Shown piece after piece: positions 11,769-24,471 of a stretch of 64,000 nt of DNA. The translations under genes and the position numbers were made by a program. Source of the DNA: Hofstenia miamia (taxonomy: Eukaryota > Xenacoelomorpha > Acoela); NCBI GenBank assembly GCA_004352715.1, contig SCFE01000002.1, forward strand, positions 1,492,066-1,556,065, written 5' to 3'. Within the stretch, counting starts at the first letter, position 1. Every line of letters starts with the position of its first letter. The notes under the pieces were generated by a model. That model was not told the DNA's origin, did not search any database, and saw nothing but the letters and a program-made list of their open reading frames with translations.

Positions 11769-12680
11769 GTAAGAGATTTTGAACAAAAAATGTCCCGTCA
11801 TAAACAACAGAATGATAAGGTTTTGGCAGAATTGCGGCTAAAGCATGAGGAGTCCAAAGCACAATTGATTAAAGAATTTGCCAAGGAACGTACCCAGTAC
11901 GCTGAAGAACATGAAAGGCTATCTAATCAATTAAAGGAAAAATATAAAGCAAAGATTAAAACCTTAGAGGATTATCACTCCGATGAAGTCATTCGCAATA
12001 AAGGAATGAATGAGCAACTACAAAGGGAACTTCAAGAAGCAAAGTTGTCATTAAACAACGCGGATGCTCGACGCCGTCAACAACTTACTGAATTGGGTGT
12101 TATTCGAGAGAAAGAAAAGCATGACGCGGTGGTTGAAAGGGAAAACGCGTTATCACAATTACGTGTTAATTTTGAAAATGAAAAACGCCAAATGCTAGCT
12201 AGCCATGAAAAGATTGTTTCTATGAAAGTAAAAGAAAAGCAAAGTGAATGGGAAATATCTAAAGAAGAACTGTTAGCTAAGATACATGAAAAGGCAAATG
12301 TAATTAAAGATATGGATGTTGAGCTGCAGCAATGGCGAGAGGAAAGTTTACGTGAAGCAACTGAAAATGAGCAACGAATTGCCGAGAACGAGAAAAAATA
12401 TCAGAAAAAAATCGAATGTATGAGAGTAGAGGAATCACGTGGGCGGGAAGTAATTCTGCGAGATCTAACACAACGTCATGAAAAACAAATCAATGACATA
12501 ACTCTACGTCATCACAGTGAATTAAAATCTATGCTGCCAATGTCTGTCAGAAGTGAAATGGAGAGTACAATCGAATCACTCCAAAAACAAGTGAAGTGTC
12601 TACAAAAGACAGTCAATCTTTTACAAGGAGATGACAATCTCAGGAATAATTCTCAAAGAAAAACCGTAGAATTATTATGA
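11769..12680 (+). CDS. CEP112: CEP112-like gene, last exon with stop
   Basis: The longest exon, about 300 codons, ends at TGA 12678-12680. The acceptor is TTGTTTAG|GTA (VRDFEQKMSRHKQQNDKVLA) or the AG five bases further on. It is continuous coiled coil with few prolines (LRLKHEESKAQLIKEFAKER, LREATENEQRIAENEKKYQK). The end reads HHSELKSMLPMSVRSEMEST and then ESLQKQVKCLQKTVNLLQGD. That last part is the most diagnostic stretch and the main reason for the CEP112 call. Centrosomal/ciliary localisation is inferred from the family only. Confidence 0.72.
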   Translation, partial: VRDFEQKMSRHKQQNDKVLAELRLKHEESKAQLIKEFAKERTQYAEEHERLSNQLKEKYKAKIKTLEDYHSDEVIRNKGMNEQLQRELQEAKLSLNNADARRRQQLTELGVIREKEKHDAVVERENALSQLRVNFENEKRQMLASHEKIVSMKVKEKQSEWEISKEELLAKIHEKANVIKDMDVELQQWREESLREATENEQRIAENEKKYQKKIECMRVEESRGREVILRDLTQRHEKQINDITLRHHSELKSMLPMSVRSEMESTIESLQKQVKCLQKTVNLLQGDDNLRNNSQRKTVELL

Positions 12681-13630
12681 TTACATTTTTAATTTGTAAA
12701 TGTTCATCAATTTTTATTGTTTCTAGATTTATGTAAATGTTATTTTGTTAAGAAAACAATTAGAAATTTATGCTCTGTTAACATTCTGCATTTTTTGATG
12801 ATATGTACGAAAAACAGGGAAGGACAACTCTGAATTAGAATGTAATTCATCAACGATTATTGACTCACCGATCTACTAGTATTTTTTTGGCAATTTTTAT
12901 TTTATGTCGGTATATGTACTTCATTTATTTTTTAGAATTTCTTGTATTCAAGTCTCAAATTTTCTTTTAAGTGCAATGTTAAAATAGTCGTGTATGACAT
13001 TTTAAGACATAAAAATTTGAAATTTTATTATAAACGTATTGTTTTTGTTCTTGTTTCAGATTCTATAGAATTAAACCAACCTCTCAATTTTTACTGACAT
13101 ACCTCTTTCCCGATGGTTATTTTTTGAAAAAAAATTTTATTCTACATACAAAAAAGTTGATGTACAAAAAGATTACAGCAGTAGACTTGGATTAAAATTG
13201 ACATTCCCGTTTTATATAAAGTCTTTGTATTCAATTTTTGAAAATGTTTTGCTGTAATTCAGAGGAATTTAGAAATTTGAATAGAATCGATTCTAATTCA
13301 GGGCTATTCCGATTCCTACTTTGAAGTAACATGATACAGTTTAGTGTTAAAATTGCACACAATTACAAACTTTTGTCAGCTTTACTCAATAATTTAGCCT
13401 CATGGATAATTTATTGTAGAGAAATTGTTCTACTTATTTTACAATGCAAACTTAATTATTTATGATTTGATTAAAATTCCGAGCACATTAAATCTACACA
13501 GAAAAAAATTAAGATAAGATATTCTATATTTAGAGACTTTTATTTACAATTTCAGAAACTGATAAATTCTCTAAATAGCGTCAATAATGTACAAAAATAA
13601 TAAAAAAGACATGAAATATATACAAGAAAA
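12681..13630. other. 3' UTR and intergenic sequence
   Basis: AT-rich, with no gene recognised. It presumably contains the 3' UTR of the CEP112-like gene; an AATAAA lies near 13600, but I cannot tell whether it is used. Confidence 0.4.
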
Positions 13631-13639
13631 GCGTCATTT

Positions 13640-14140
13640 TAGGCTACGGATATTAGTCTTGCTGGTGGCATAAAAACCATTTCTCAGGTTGCTCACCTAT
13701 TACCTGCTCATGCAAAAATTCAGCTATTCCACGCATTTGTTATGAGCCGCTTACATTACGGGAGTGTACTATTTTTAAATTTGAACACATCATTGATAAA
13801 TAAACTTCAGCTGCAATATAAATGGGCCCTAAATGTTTGCAAAAGAAATTTTAGTAACACCAAAAATTATATTTTGGAAATGTGTCCTTCTCCTCAATTA
13901 ATTCAAATCAATATTGCTACATTATTTTTCAAAGTCGCTAACGAAATTTCGTGGTATGATAAGACAAAGCTCCCTGAATTCAGTAAAAGTTTCAATACAC
14001 GATCTAAAAAATACATTGTCACTAGGTTCAGACGTAAAGTCAAAGAAAACTCATTTTTAAATGGTTGCATAAGGACATGGAATAATCAGCAACATGTAGA
14101 TAACAGAATATTAGAAATTAATTTGTTGCTGTAATTGATT
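13640..14140 (+). mobile_element. Non-LTR retrotransposon, C-terminal fragment
   Basis: The frame from about 13650 to 14134 reads ISLAGGIKTISQVAHLLPAH and then the long open stretch from MSRLHYGSVLFLNL onward, including KLQLQYKWALNVCKRNFSNT and GCIRTWNNQQ. This is the post-RT C-terminal region of a CR1/Jockey-type element. The same protein segment is present in the minus-strand element in the MDP1 intron (KLQLQYKWALIVCKRNSSNT at about 46350), so the two belong to one family. It is truncated at the 5' end; no RT domain is present. Confidence 0.78.
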
Positions 14141-14524
14141 TAATTTTCTTCGAATTGAAGGGCATTTTCTGTTCCATAGATCAACATTAATTCCTACACA
14201 GTTAATTAGTCTTTCATACATAACTTTGAAAGAAAGTGCGGCTTTACAAAAAACGCACATAAAGTCATTTCCAAAATAAGAAAATAATGAAAACTAGACA
14301 TGTGATATTATTTATCAGGTACTTGTTAGCTTTATTCTAGAGATATATTTCCTATTTATAGTTAACGATTCGCGATTTCGTTTATCAAATTACGCCTATC
14401 TTTCGTAAACGACCACACAGGATGTTCATTAATCAACATTTTTCTGCGGTATTGGAATATATAATACCAGTTATTAATTCATACAGGTATTTGAGTTGAG
14501 ATTTTGCATTTCATTTTCTACATA

Positions 14525-17500
14525 GCTTTCAATTAATGATTTAGAAAACACATTATTACACTACAAACAAAGTCCTAAATACGTTAACATTAATTTTCAA
14601 TATATTCGAAACAAATTTGAAAAATTACATGATCTAATAGAAAACTTCGATAATAATACAATTTTTGGAATCACAGAAACATGGTTGAAATACAATGATA
14701 CAATACCCATTTTTAAAGAAGATTTCAAAATATTCAGAAAAGATAGAAATCTAAACAAATCTGAAAAACTTAGAGGTGGTGGGGTTTTATTATTAGTACC
14801 CAAGAAATTTTCGCCGAAACTAAGAATGGATATAAATAAAAGTAATCAAAATTTTGAAAGCTTATGGATAGAACTAAAAATAAACCAAGAAGTAATTTTA
14901 GTCAATATTAGTTATTGTAATAGAAAACAAGCATTTATTAAATTTCAAGAAATTTTACACGAAGAACTTTCCATGGCTTACAATGAAAGAAAGAAGATCA
15001 TAATAATGGGAGATTATAACCAAAACTATTTAAATCAAAACGAACGTAATAATATTCACGACCTAATAGATATTTTTAACATGGACGTATTAAATAAAAC
15101 GACACCAACTCACATAAGCAGTAGAACATCATCATTAATTGATTACATTATATGTGATGCTTCTGAAATATCGAATTATGAAACATTTGTCTTAGATGGT
15201 TTATTGTCTGATCATTTAATTACCTGCAGCATTTTGACCAAAAACAAAAGTAAATGTTCCTTGAAACAAAGCAATGATATTTTTATTCATTCAACTAAGC
15301 ATTATCAGAGAAACAATTTATCGATAGACTTGCTAAATCTAAACTGGACATGTTTCTATAACTTGCAATCAATTGATGAAAAGTTAGAATTTATAACAAA
15401 GAGTTTGACTATGCTATACGACAAACATTGTCCAATTACTAAAATTAAGAAACAAGATCAAACTCCATTTGTAAAGTGGAAGATATGGATTTCAAAAGAA
15501 ACTAAACAGTTAATTAAAGAAAAGCATAACCTTTATGCAAACTATTGTAAAAATAGATGTCCAGAAAATTTCAAAAAAATACAAGAAATTAAGAAATAGT
15601 GTATCAAATAAATTAAAATATGAGCTTAATAAATGTTTGACTCGATCATTTAAGGATGGAAAGAATGTAGCAAGAAAATGGCTATACATCAATAAATTTA
15701 TCAAAGAAAAAAAACAATGATATCAAATGTCTAGTTAACAATGAAGGAAAAATCATTGAAAAAAGCATTGAAATTGCAAATATTATGAATGAACACTTTG
15801 TGAAACTTGGTAAATTTCAAGATGAAGATTCTATTAAAGAAATTACAAAATTCAATTACCATCATAACATAAATTTGATTCACTCACCTTTTAAATTTAA
15901 ATATGTTTCACTTCATGATTTTTGTAAATGCGCAAAAATGATAAAAACAAGTAAATCAAAAGGCCCAAGTTACTATCCTCTATGGTTCTTAAAAGACGCT
16001 CTATATGTACTAGCAAGACCATTATGTGATCTCTTCAATGAATGTATTTACTATTCCTATTTCCCTAAACAATTAAAAATGGCTGAAGTTATTCCCATTT
16101 TTAAAAAGGGCAATAATGAGAAAACAGAGAATTATTGTCTAATATCTATTCTCTCAGGAATAAGCAAATTTTTTGAAAAACTAATATATCAACAATTAAA
16201 GATGTACATTGAAGAGAATAAACTTTTTAGCAAACAGCAATTTGGTTTTAGAAAAGGATTATCAACAAATTATGCATTAATTGAAACAATAGATGACTGG
16301 CGTAGAAAATTAGACAAAGATGAAAAAGTTTATATTGCTTCACTTGATATATCAAAGGCCTTTAATTCAATTAATCATGATTTGCTAATTAAAAAACTAA
16401 GAGAAAATTATAATTTTAGTGATTCATCAATCCAATTTCTAAAATCATATATATTTGATCATTCACAATATGTGAAAGTAAACAATCTATCGTCAAAACA
16501 AATATTGGTAAATAATGGAGTGCCACAAGGATCAGTTTTAAGACCACTATTATTCAATCTATATGTAAATGATATGACTAACTTCATTGAAGGCAAATGC
16601 AGTCAATTTGCAGATGATACTCTATTATATACATTCAAAATAAAGATTTTACAAGAACATATAATTAAAGTAAAGAAATTTTTTGAACAGAATATGATGA
16701 AAATAAATATTGAGAAAACTACATTTATTATTATAAAGAATAAAAATGGAAAAAGTGAACCATTAGAATCAATATATATTGAAAAAAATATCATTTATGA
16801 AACTAAGAAAATTAAATATCTTGGTATTGAAATTGACAATGAACTTAAATTTACAGATCAGATCAATGCAACTACGAAGAAAATGGCCCATGGAGTTAAA
16901 TTGCTAACTAAGATTCAACATATATTACCAATGAATTGGAGAATTGTACTACTAAGATCTCTTATACTGTCGCATTTTTCATATTCTTCTTTTTTACTTA
17001 CCAATGTTAGCAAGAAAATATTTAAAAAACTTAAGAAAGTTTTTAATTGGGCAATTAATACAATCTGTAGTAAAAACCATCAAAGTAAAATATTAGAAAA
17101 ACATAATATCGAATCATTAGAATACCTATTAAAATTAAATTGCCTCTTACTATTTTGGAAAAGACCTTCAGTAGAATTACAGAAAAATATACACAAGCGA
17201 ACTAAGACTTATCACAAAATCAAATTTAAAAAGAAAATCTTTGAAAAATCATTTACTAATTTTACAATTGATTTATGGAACAAACTCCCTCCAGATATTA
17301 AAGAAGAACGAAATTTCAATAAATTTAAAAAATCATTAAAAATTTCACTAAAACGAAGAAGATCCAACTACTTATCAAATTATAGGACAAAGTCTATAAG
17401 CTATAACAAAGCTATTGAACAATGAAAACCAACTATTTATATCATCAAGGACAATAAACTTTTGAAACCAAGACAAAGTATTTTTTCAGAACTAAGTTAA

Positions 17501-17590
17501 TTTATATTTATTGTTTTAATTCTTCATAAGTGTTAATCACTTGATTTTAAAAAAACAAAAGAATTAAATAAATATTATTATTATTATTAA
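14525..17590 (+). mobile_element. Near full-length CR1/Jockey-type non-LTR retrotransposon
   Basis: A single element of about 3 kb. The endonuclease domain begins after a stop at about 14524 (YVNINFQYIRNKFEKLHDLI, then FGITETWL, LRGGGVLLLVPKKFSPKL, IIIMGDYNQNYLN, SLIDYIICDAS and DGLLSDHLIT). It is open to 15599. The reverse transcriptase is open from 15785 to 17425: VIPIFKKGNN, FGFRKGLSTNYA, ASLDISKAFNSINHDLL, GVPQGSVLRPLLFNLYVND, QFADDTLLY, and a C-terminal IDLWNKLPPDI. The two halves are separated by frameshifts near 15590 and at an A8 run near 15710. The usual NYRPISIL is mutated to NYCLISIL. No ATG opens the endonuclease frame, and no ORF1 is seen. The 3' end is a short UTR with a (TTA)n tail at about 17573-17588. 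Confidence 0.88.
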
Positions 17591-18073
17591 AGAGAATTAT
17601 TAGAAATAGACCTCTTAAATTGCACTGTACAAACTACTAACTAGGCCACTATTTACAATTAAAATATTTAAATGTCAAAAAAATATACTATTTTGGGTGG
17701 GTTGAATAATAAAGTGACCTACTTAGCTACAATGTGTTATGGTGGTGATTAGCAGGGAGTGGATAAATAAGTGAAATTTTTGCCTAGATAAGTACTTAAA
17801 AAATGGTCGAAAAACCTAAAATATGTGAATTAGATTCGCATAAATAGCAAATTTTCTAAATTAACGGTTGAAAAGTTGGGAGCATTTTCTTGTTTTTCTT
17901 TAAGAAGAATGAAGACCCGCTCAACTGTGTATGACGTTATCGGTGCATAAAGAAAAGCAGCTGGCGAATTTTTTAGAATTTCCACTCCTAAATTTTTCAG
18001 TTTCTTCTCAGCGGGAGTTCCCAGAACCGATTACTTAAACTTCTCCAGAATTTGAAATTGCTGCAAAATCGCC

Positions 18074-18142
18074 ATTGCATGGGTTTGTAGTTGCTTATTG
18101 CATAGGTTTGTAGTTGCTTATTGCATGGGTTTGTAGTTGCTT
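18074..18142. repeat. 23-bp tandem repeat, three copies
   Basis: The unit ATTGCATGGGTTTGTAGTT plus GCTT is repeated three times head to tail; the middle copy differs by one base. No coding role is apparent. Confidence 0.85.
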
Positions 18143-18789
18143 TTGTAATGCCAACGCAGGCTCTAGGGGACAAGTGATATGAGTTCAATTTCGGCAGTTG
18201 TAATAAATACATTTATTGCTGAAAGCTACAAGTCAATCTATTTCAAATGAATATATTCTTGAATCGAACTTAAAGTTTTCGAATGACATGTCAAGTTTTG
18301 ACGTCTGACATGTTCAGGCTGAGTAATAAATTTTAAATTTTAAAAAATGTGTTAATTTTCTAACAATTCGAATGAATATCAGAGCTAATTGCATGAAACC
18401 TATTGCAGTTACCAGTCGAAATGTTTAACATAGTTGATAGACGTAACAATTATATTTAAATATCATAGATATGATGCTTCTAGAACTTCATCATCATCCA
18501 ATCTTATGATAATTTCTAGCCCTTTTTCATCTGCTGCCTCAATGGGGCTCATGGGGTAAGGGCTTTTAAAAGTCAAATATGTCGTTAACCATCTATCAAA
18601 AAAACATTGACATCATTCATTCATTTGATTAACATCAACTTCACTTTCTATATCTATTCATTATTCTTAACCCCAAGAATCATAAGGGATCAAAAGGATT
18701 ATGGAGTGATCCTAGCATTTATTTCAGTTTTCTTTTAATATTTTCCATTATTTAACAAATTGTATGCATAATACATAACAAATCAAACA

Positions 18790-18950
18790 TCTAGAGTAGG
18801 CAGCTGGATGGTGCTTGTGTGCCATGGAATTTATGTCTATGAAAATTGTAAACTTATTTTTCTACATTAAAGCAATAATATATTTTGAAATTTCCTATAT
18901 CTATATTTGAAGGTCTCATGCAATACTGATTTGAAGCTATAGTAAGCTTT
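18790..18950. repeat. Dispersed repeat, copy A
   Basis: About 160 bp beginning CTAGAGTAGGCAGCTGGATG, nearly the same as 38692-38850. Both end around CTATATTTGAAGGTCTCATG. It is an interspersed non-coding repeat of unknown class. Confidence 0.75.
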
Positions 18951-19474
18951 TATATAATATTAAAATGTTTATTTTGAAGTTTTATAAAAAAAATTGCGTA
19001 TTTATTTGAATTAAGCATTAAATTTTATAAAATTAAAAGTGTAGTTTATATATATATATATATATAATTCTATAAATTAAGGAAATTTATAGCTAATGAA
19101 TTTTGCGAATTTTTGAAATTTTGTTTTTGTAATATTACTATAAAGTTATTCAAAGTCACATGCAGTTTTGATTTCCTCTTCTTGATATAACCCGTTTCAC
19201 TCTGAAGTTATACTTCCCAGTGAAACGGCTCTCTGTTTTCTTGATAAACTTGATATTATTTCTAATTTATTATAAAACAATTGGGAAATTATAGTATCAT
19301 AAATATTTATTTTAGTAAACAAAATGTTGCGCTGTATTAATTGAAGAAATCCAAAAACGAAGCCATTTGTTAAGAAATACTTTCAAGCAATCTATTGGAA
19401 AAATTTAAGCTTTTTGTAATATTTAGGATTGGTTATATTTTCGTAGGACCTTGTAAAATTATATATGACAAGAT

Positions 19475-20850
19475 TATGTAAATGATCTCAATAAAGCAGT
19501 AAATGAACATTGTACAATTATTCAATATGCAGATGATACTTGCCTGTTTGCACATGATAAATCACGTGATGTATCGATATATAATTTGGAAACCAACCTC
19601 TTGCATTTACATAAATACTTTAACATGCATCGTTTAAATGTTAATCCCTCAAAAACTGAATTTTGTGTAATGTCACCTTTCCCAAAAAACGANCAAAGGA
19701 ATTCCACAAGGCACACTCTTAGGGCCCTTACTTTTTTCGCTTTATGTAAATGATCTCAATAAAGCAGTAAATGAACATTGTACAATTATCCAATATGCAG
19801 ATGATACTTGCCTGTTTGCACATGATAAATCACGTGATAGATCGATATATAATTTGGAAATCAACCTCTTGCATTTACATAAATACTTTAACATGCATCG
19901 TTTAACAGTTAATCCCTCAAAAACTGAATTTTGTTTGATGTCACCTTTCCAAAAAAACCACAATCTCACTTGCAAATTAAATTTTGCTAACACAACTATT
20001 GCCCAAGCTGATAAATTTAAATATCTAGGAGTAATTATCGACAATAAATTACAATATACCGATCATATTCATTCTGTTTTGCGTAAAATGGCAATGGGAA
20101 TCAAATGTACTTTTCATATAGCGGAGTTTGTGGACATAAAAATGCGCCAACAACTGGTTGATGCCTTGGTAATGAGTCATTTTAGGTATTGCAATGTTTT
20201 ATTGAATAGTGTAAGTCAGAAATTTTTAAACAAAATCAATTCACAAATTAAATGGGCGGAACGTATATGTAAATGCAAAAATTCGATAAGTTCTACATCT
20301 TCAACTCAAATTTCATGTCCATTTTCTTCTGTCAAATACTTTTCGTTACTAAAATTCTGGGATATTTATAATAAACGCAAGCCTTACGATAAATTGCAAT
20401 TTCCAAATTATTTATACATATCTTATAACAAAAGAACATCGACCCTTGGCAAGGTAAAATTCAAAAAACATTTCTTAAAAAACTCATTTCTCAATTCTAC
20501 AATCGAAACTTGGAATGATTTACCATTAAGTGTACGGAAGCTGAAAAGTAAGCCTGAATTCAAGAATCATATAAAGAATTTACTTAGTTTAACGCATATT
20601 CCAAAATTAAAAAATACTTTATGGAAAGGATTCAAATTTTACAAACCTTGGCATGAGAGCTAAGAGGACTGAATAGTATTATATAATTGAAATATTAATT
20701 TGTAAATAGTTATTTTTGTTTATATTTTTAATAATTTGTCAATTTTTATAATTTTTTACTTTTATTTTTGACGTGTTCGGTACAACAACAGCAATTTTTG
20801 TTGAAATTACAAATTGTATTGAATAAACATATTCTTCTTCTTCTTCTAAA
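19475..20850 (+). mobile_element. CR1/Jockey-type non-LTR retrotransposon, 3' part
   Basis: From 19694 the plus strand reads KGIPQGTLLGPLLFSLYVND, IIQYADDTCLFAHDKSRD, HLHKYFNMHRLTVNPSKTEF and FKYLGVIIDNKLQYTDHI, and continues to a stop at 20663. This covers the RT catalytic YADD motif, the thumb and the C-terminal TWNDLPLSVRKLKS region. A 3' UTR and a (TTC)n tail at about 20835-20849 follow. The 19475-19689 stretch is a second, near-identical copy of the YADD segment joined by a single N at 19693, probably an assembly artefact. The element is truncated at its 5' end. A further fragment of the same family lies at 42091-42545. Confidence 0.85.
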
Positions 20851-23800
20851 ACCGAATCCACCCCTTGGTACAATTGACCTTTTGACCTTGGCGGGCATGG
20901 AAATGATGTAATTATGTACTATGGCCGTCTGTGTATCTCTGACGTCATTGAAACATATTCTTTTTTGTTAAAGTATTTGTTGGCAAACACATTTGTTTGT
21001 AGTCTATTTTATAAAATGTAACCAATTTTTTTAGAGGTTGAGGAATTTTCGAAAATCCCAAGAGATTAGAATTGTTGAAAGCTATTGTTCAAAATGCAAC
21101 AATTTTTCTATTCATATACGTTTTTGGAATTACATAATTAATAAGTATTTTTAAACATAAATAATTTTTTAATATTGAGGGGTAATATATACATTTCACA
21201 GACAACACATGTCAAATGCAAAATAAAAAATTTGTTTGCAGTCTATTGTTTAAAATGTGACCAATTTCTTTACTTGCTTATTTACATGGCCTAACTTAGT
21301 TTACATACTTGTTTTTTTATTAACATACATGACATTGGAAATATCACATCACACATTATTTAGTTTACATTGTTTAGTTTACATGCCTGTTTTTTTTATT
21401 AACATACATGACATTGGAAATATCCCATCACACATTAATTTAGTTTAGATTGTTTAGTTTACATACTTGTTTTTTATTAACATACATGACATTGGAAAAT
21501 ACTACATCAATTTAGTTTACATGCTTACCTTACTTACTTCTTTTATTTAGTAAAATTTAATAACAAATGTTTGAATCCGAGAGATAATAATGCTTGTTAA
21601 AAGCGTAATGTCTTATTTTGGTAATAACGCAAAATAATTTTTTGGAAAGAACCAAAAACTAGTTTATGCAAAAACTCGCAATTTCTAATATTTAATAAAC
21701 GTACGTGGTAAAGCCCACATACGTGTTTAAGACAAAACAAAAATGTAATTTATTCTAAACTTTGCTTATAATGACCATATATATCTTACTATTAAATTTG
21801 TCTATTGTGTTAGTTTATTATCATTGTTGTTGAGCGAATTCTGTAGGAAACAAATGCAATGTGTATTTAAACATTATAAATTTCACACGATCGTATCTAA
21901 ACGAATGATTAATAAGTCAAATGAGGTGATAGATCACAGTACAAAACACATGACAATTAAAAGCTTAAATAAATTCAATAAAAATGTGTATTTACAAACA
22001 AACGACGTTTCTATTTATGATAAAGTATATAATTTATTTAACATAGGACTGCAAATGCGCAGCATTTTATTAAAGTAAAATTGATTCCGTTTTAAAAGAA
22101 ATATCTGTAAAACTAACTAGAGATCATATTGCAAAAAAGCGTTAATAGTCAAAACAATATCTGAGATTTAATTATAAAAATAGCTTACCAAAAAGTTTGA
22201 AATCTGTATGGGTAGTTCTTTCATCAATGTGAAATTCCATTAATCCGCTCTATGTATAAAGTTGCATGCTTTCATAGACAATGTCAATATTACGTGGTTT
22301 TATCTATATTCTATTGTTCAAATATAGTTATACTTATTCAATTGTTATAAATATGAGATGCATGACATTAGTAATAATTTTTTTCTTGAAACTCAATAGA
22401 AATTATGTATATGCAACAATAAATTCATGGATTTAAACTATGTCCATATCTTTAAGCTTCCATCTATAATGGCCTATTTTTCTTTTTACCATACCATAAC
22501 AGTATCCATAAAATGGTACATAATTTTACGTTACAATTCCATAACTGAGACCTCTGGTTCTTATATCCATTTCACATTGAACATGAATTACATACTTTCT
22601 TAGGAATTAAATAGAAGAGCATCTATGAGATACAAATTTGCTTTATGGGATAGTGCTTAAAGATATGCACAAATATCCATCAATATTCATATTAAGGAAA
22701 ATGTTATTAAGTAACAATAGGAGTTCATTTCTCTTGCAGATGATTATTGGATGTTTTTTTAAGGTTAACTAAATAATAACTAGAAACTTTTAATCATACT
22801 TTCACAAAATTGAAATGATAGAAATAGAACAATTTCCATTTTTATACAACCTTCACAAACAATTCAGTTTATATCTAAATAACCATCTTTTATTGCCAAT
22901 TTTCAACAATAGTGGGAGGTGAGCAACTCAAATGTAAAGGGTTTCGATTTTACTTTGCAAGTCCCCAAATGTCCAAATTAACCTAACAGCAAATAGGCCA
23001 GCAAAACTTTAACATAACATAATAAAATATTTACCCGACTCTTTTTTTGAAAATTTGTATAAAATTTTAAAATTCAGCCTAGATTACAACGTAATAAATA
23101 TCTACTTCTCCTAGCCCAAGACAAAATTTTGATGATCATTTAAATGTTTTTTAATATCTTCACCTCATTTATACTCATTTTTGGCAAATTTTATCAAGAG
23201 CCAACCTAAAATGGCAGTGGTTTTTAAAATGATAAAGTGAAATTTAGTCACTACCAGAGTATCATTGCTTAAACAACTTTTTACATATTTTAATTAAGAG
23301 AGAATATTTACTAGAAAGGTTACAGATAAAATTTGCTCAAGGTAATGCACAACTAAATTAAGACATTTAATTTTTGTATTCAAAAATCAATTTATTTAAA
23401 AATCAGGGCAAGTCTATTAGCATTTCATTGACTTCTTCTTTGCATTTATGTTTGACACAATGCAAACATTTACAATATTTTATTCATGTAGGAAATATTT
23501 TCTTAGCAGGAATGTGGTAAGCTCCTCCTATATTTGTTTCTATTATTAAATTTGCAGTCTTTGTATTAAAATCAACATTTTTTTAAAATTTTTCTGCTAA
23601 ATATATCTCAAAATGGTAGCAGTTTACAACACCATGATTTGTTCAAAATGTTTGGATTGTAAATACATCAATTATATCAGACAACTCATTATATATTATA
23701 GCAAAAACACTTTGCTACAGATGTAAAATTTTCCTAATATTTTTGAATATGCTAATGCCAAAGTAAGTAGTGAAGAATTATTGTGCAACTTCCACTTTGC

Positions 23801-24471
23801 TATAAGAATTTAACAAGTAAGCCATTCACTAATCAAATTAAAATGAATTATTGATGCTTATGTTATAATTATAATCATGTAATGTTGTAAAATTGGTAAT
23901 TCAAAAGAAGTCCAATCAGCCCCATGCCAAGTCTCAGTAATTACCTTAAGAATTTACTGATTCCTACGTTTTAATAATTGTAATACTGCAACCACACAGA
24001 ATTTAATATAACTATTAATATTATATTTAAGTAACACTGCACCATAGAAATGGCTAACCAAAATCAGTTCTTCTTTTTTAGTTGCCTCCAGATTCAGACG
24101 AAATGACATGATTTTTAACTGTTTTTTACTCTGTATGTTATTTTCTATCTCAGTAATTGTCAAAATATATTTATCCAATTTGAATGTAAAGATACATAAA
24201 ATCCCTAATTGCTGTGGAAGTGCATTGAATAAAATGCTTATAAAATTATAATACATGTCATTATATTATCTACACGACTATTTGTATACCTACACTAATT
24301 TGATTCAGCTATGGACTGCTTTCAGTGATGAGAGTAGTGCCCTTCCACCAAGCAGCTCCCCGTTAACTTCCTCAAGCCCTATTCAATAATTTGCATCACA
24401 AGTATAATAATTCAAAAATGCTTAAACAACGATCGAGCAAAAATTGAAGAACTAAAAATGTAAGATATCCT
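20851..24471. other. Intergenic, non-coding
   Basis: No gene supported. The open frames at 21824-22078 and 23954-24256 lack family signatures and have the base composition of the surrounding AT-rich DNA. The only structured piece seen is the tandem repeat at 21285-21530. Confidence 0.5.
21285..21530. repeat. Tandem repeat, about 80-bp unit, three copies
   Basis: Three imperfect copies of a unit containing TTTAGTTTACATACTTG, a T run, ATTAACATACATGACATTGG and AAATATCACATCACACATT. The third copy is truncated and more diverged. Confidence 0.85.

Larger units (their letters stand above)
17591..19440. other. Non-coding stretch
   Basis: No gene seen. It contains a 23-bp tandem repeat (18074-18142), a dispersed repeat (18790-18950) and a (TA)n run near 19050-19066, each listed separately where useful. 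Confidence 0.5.
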
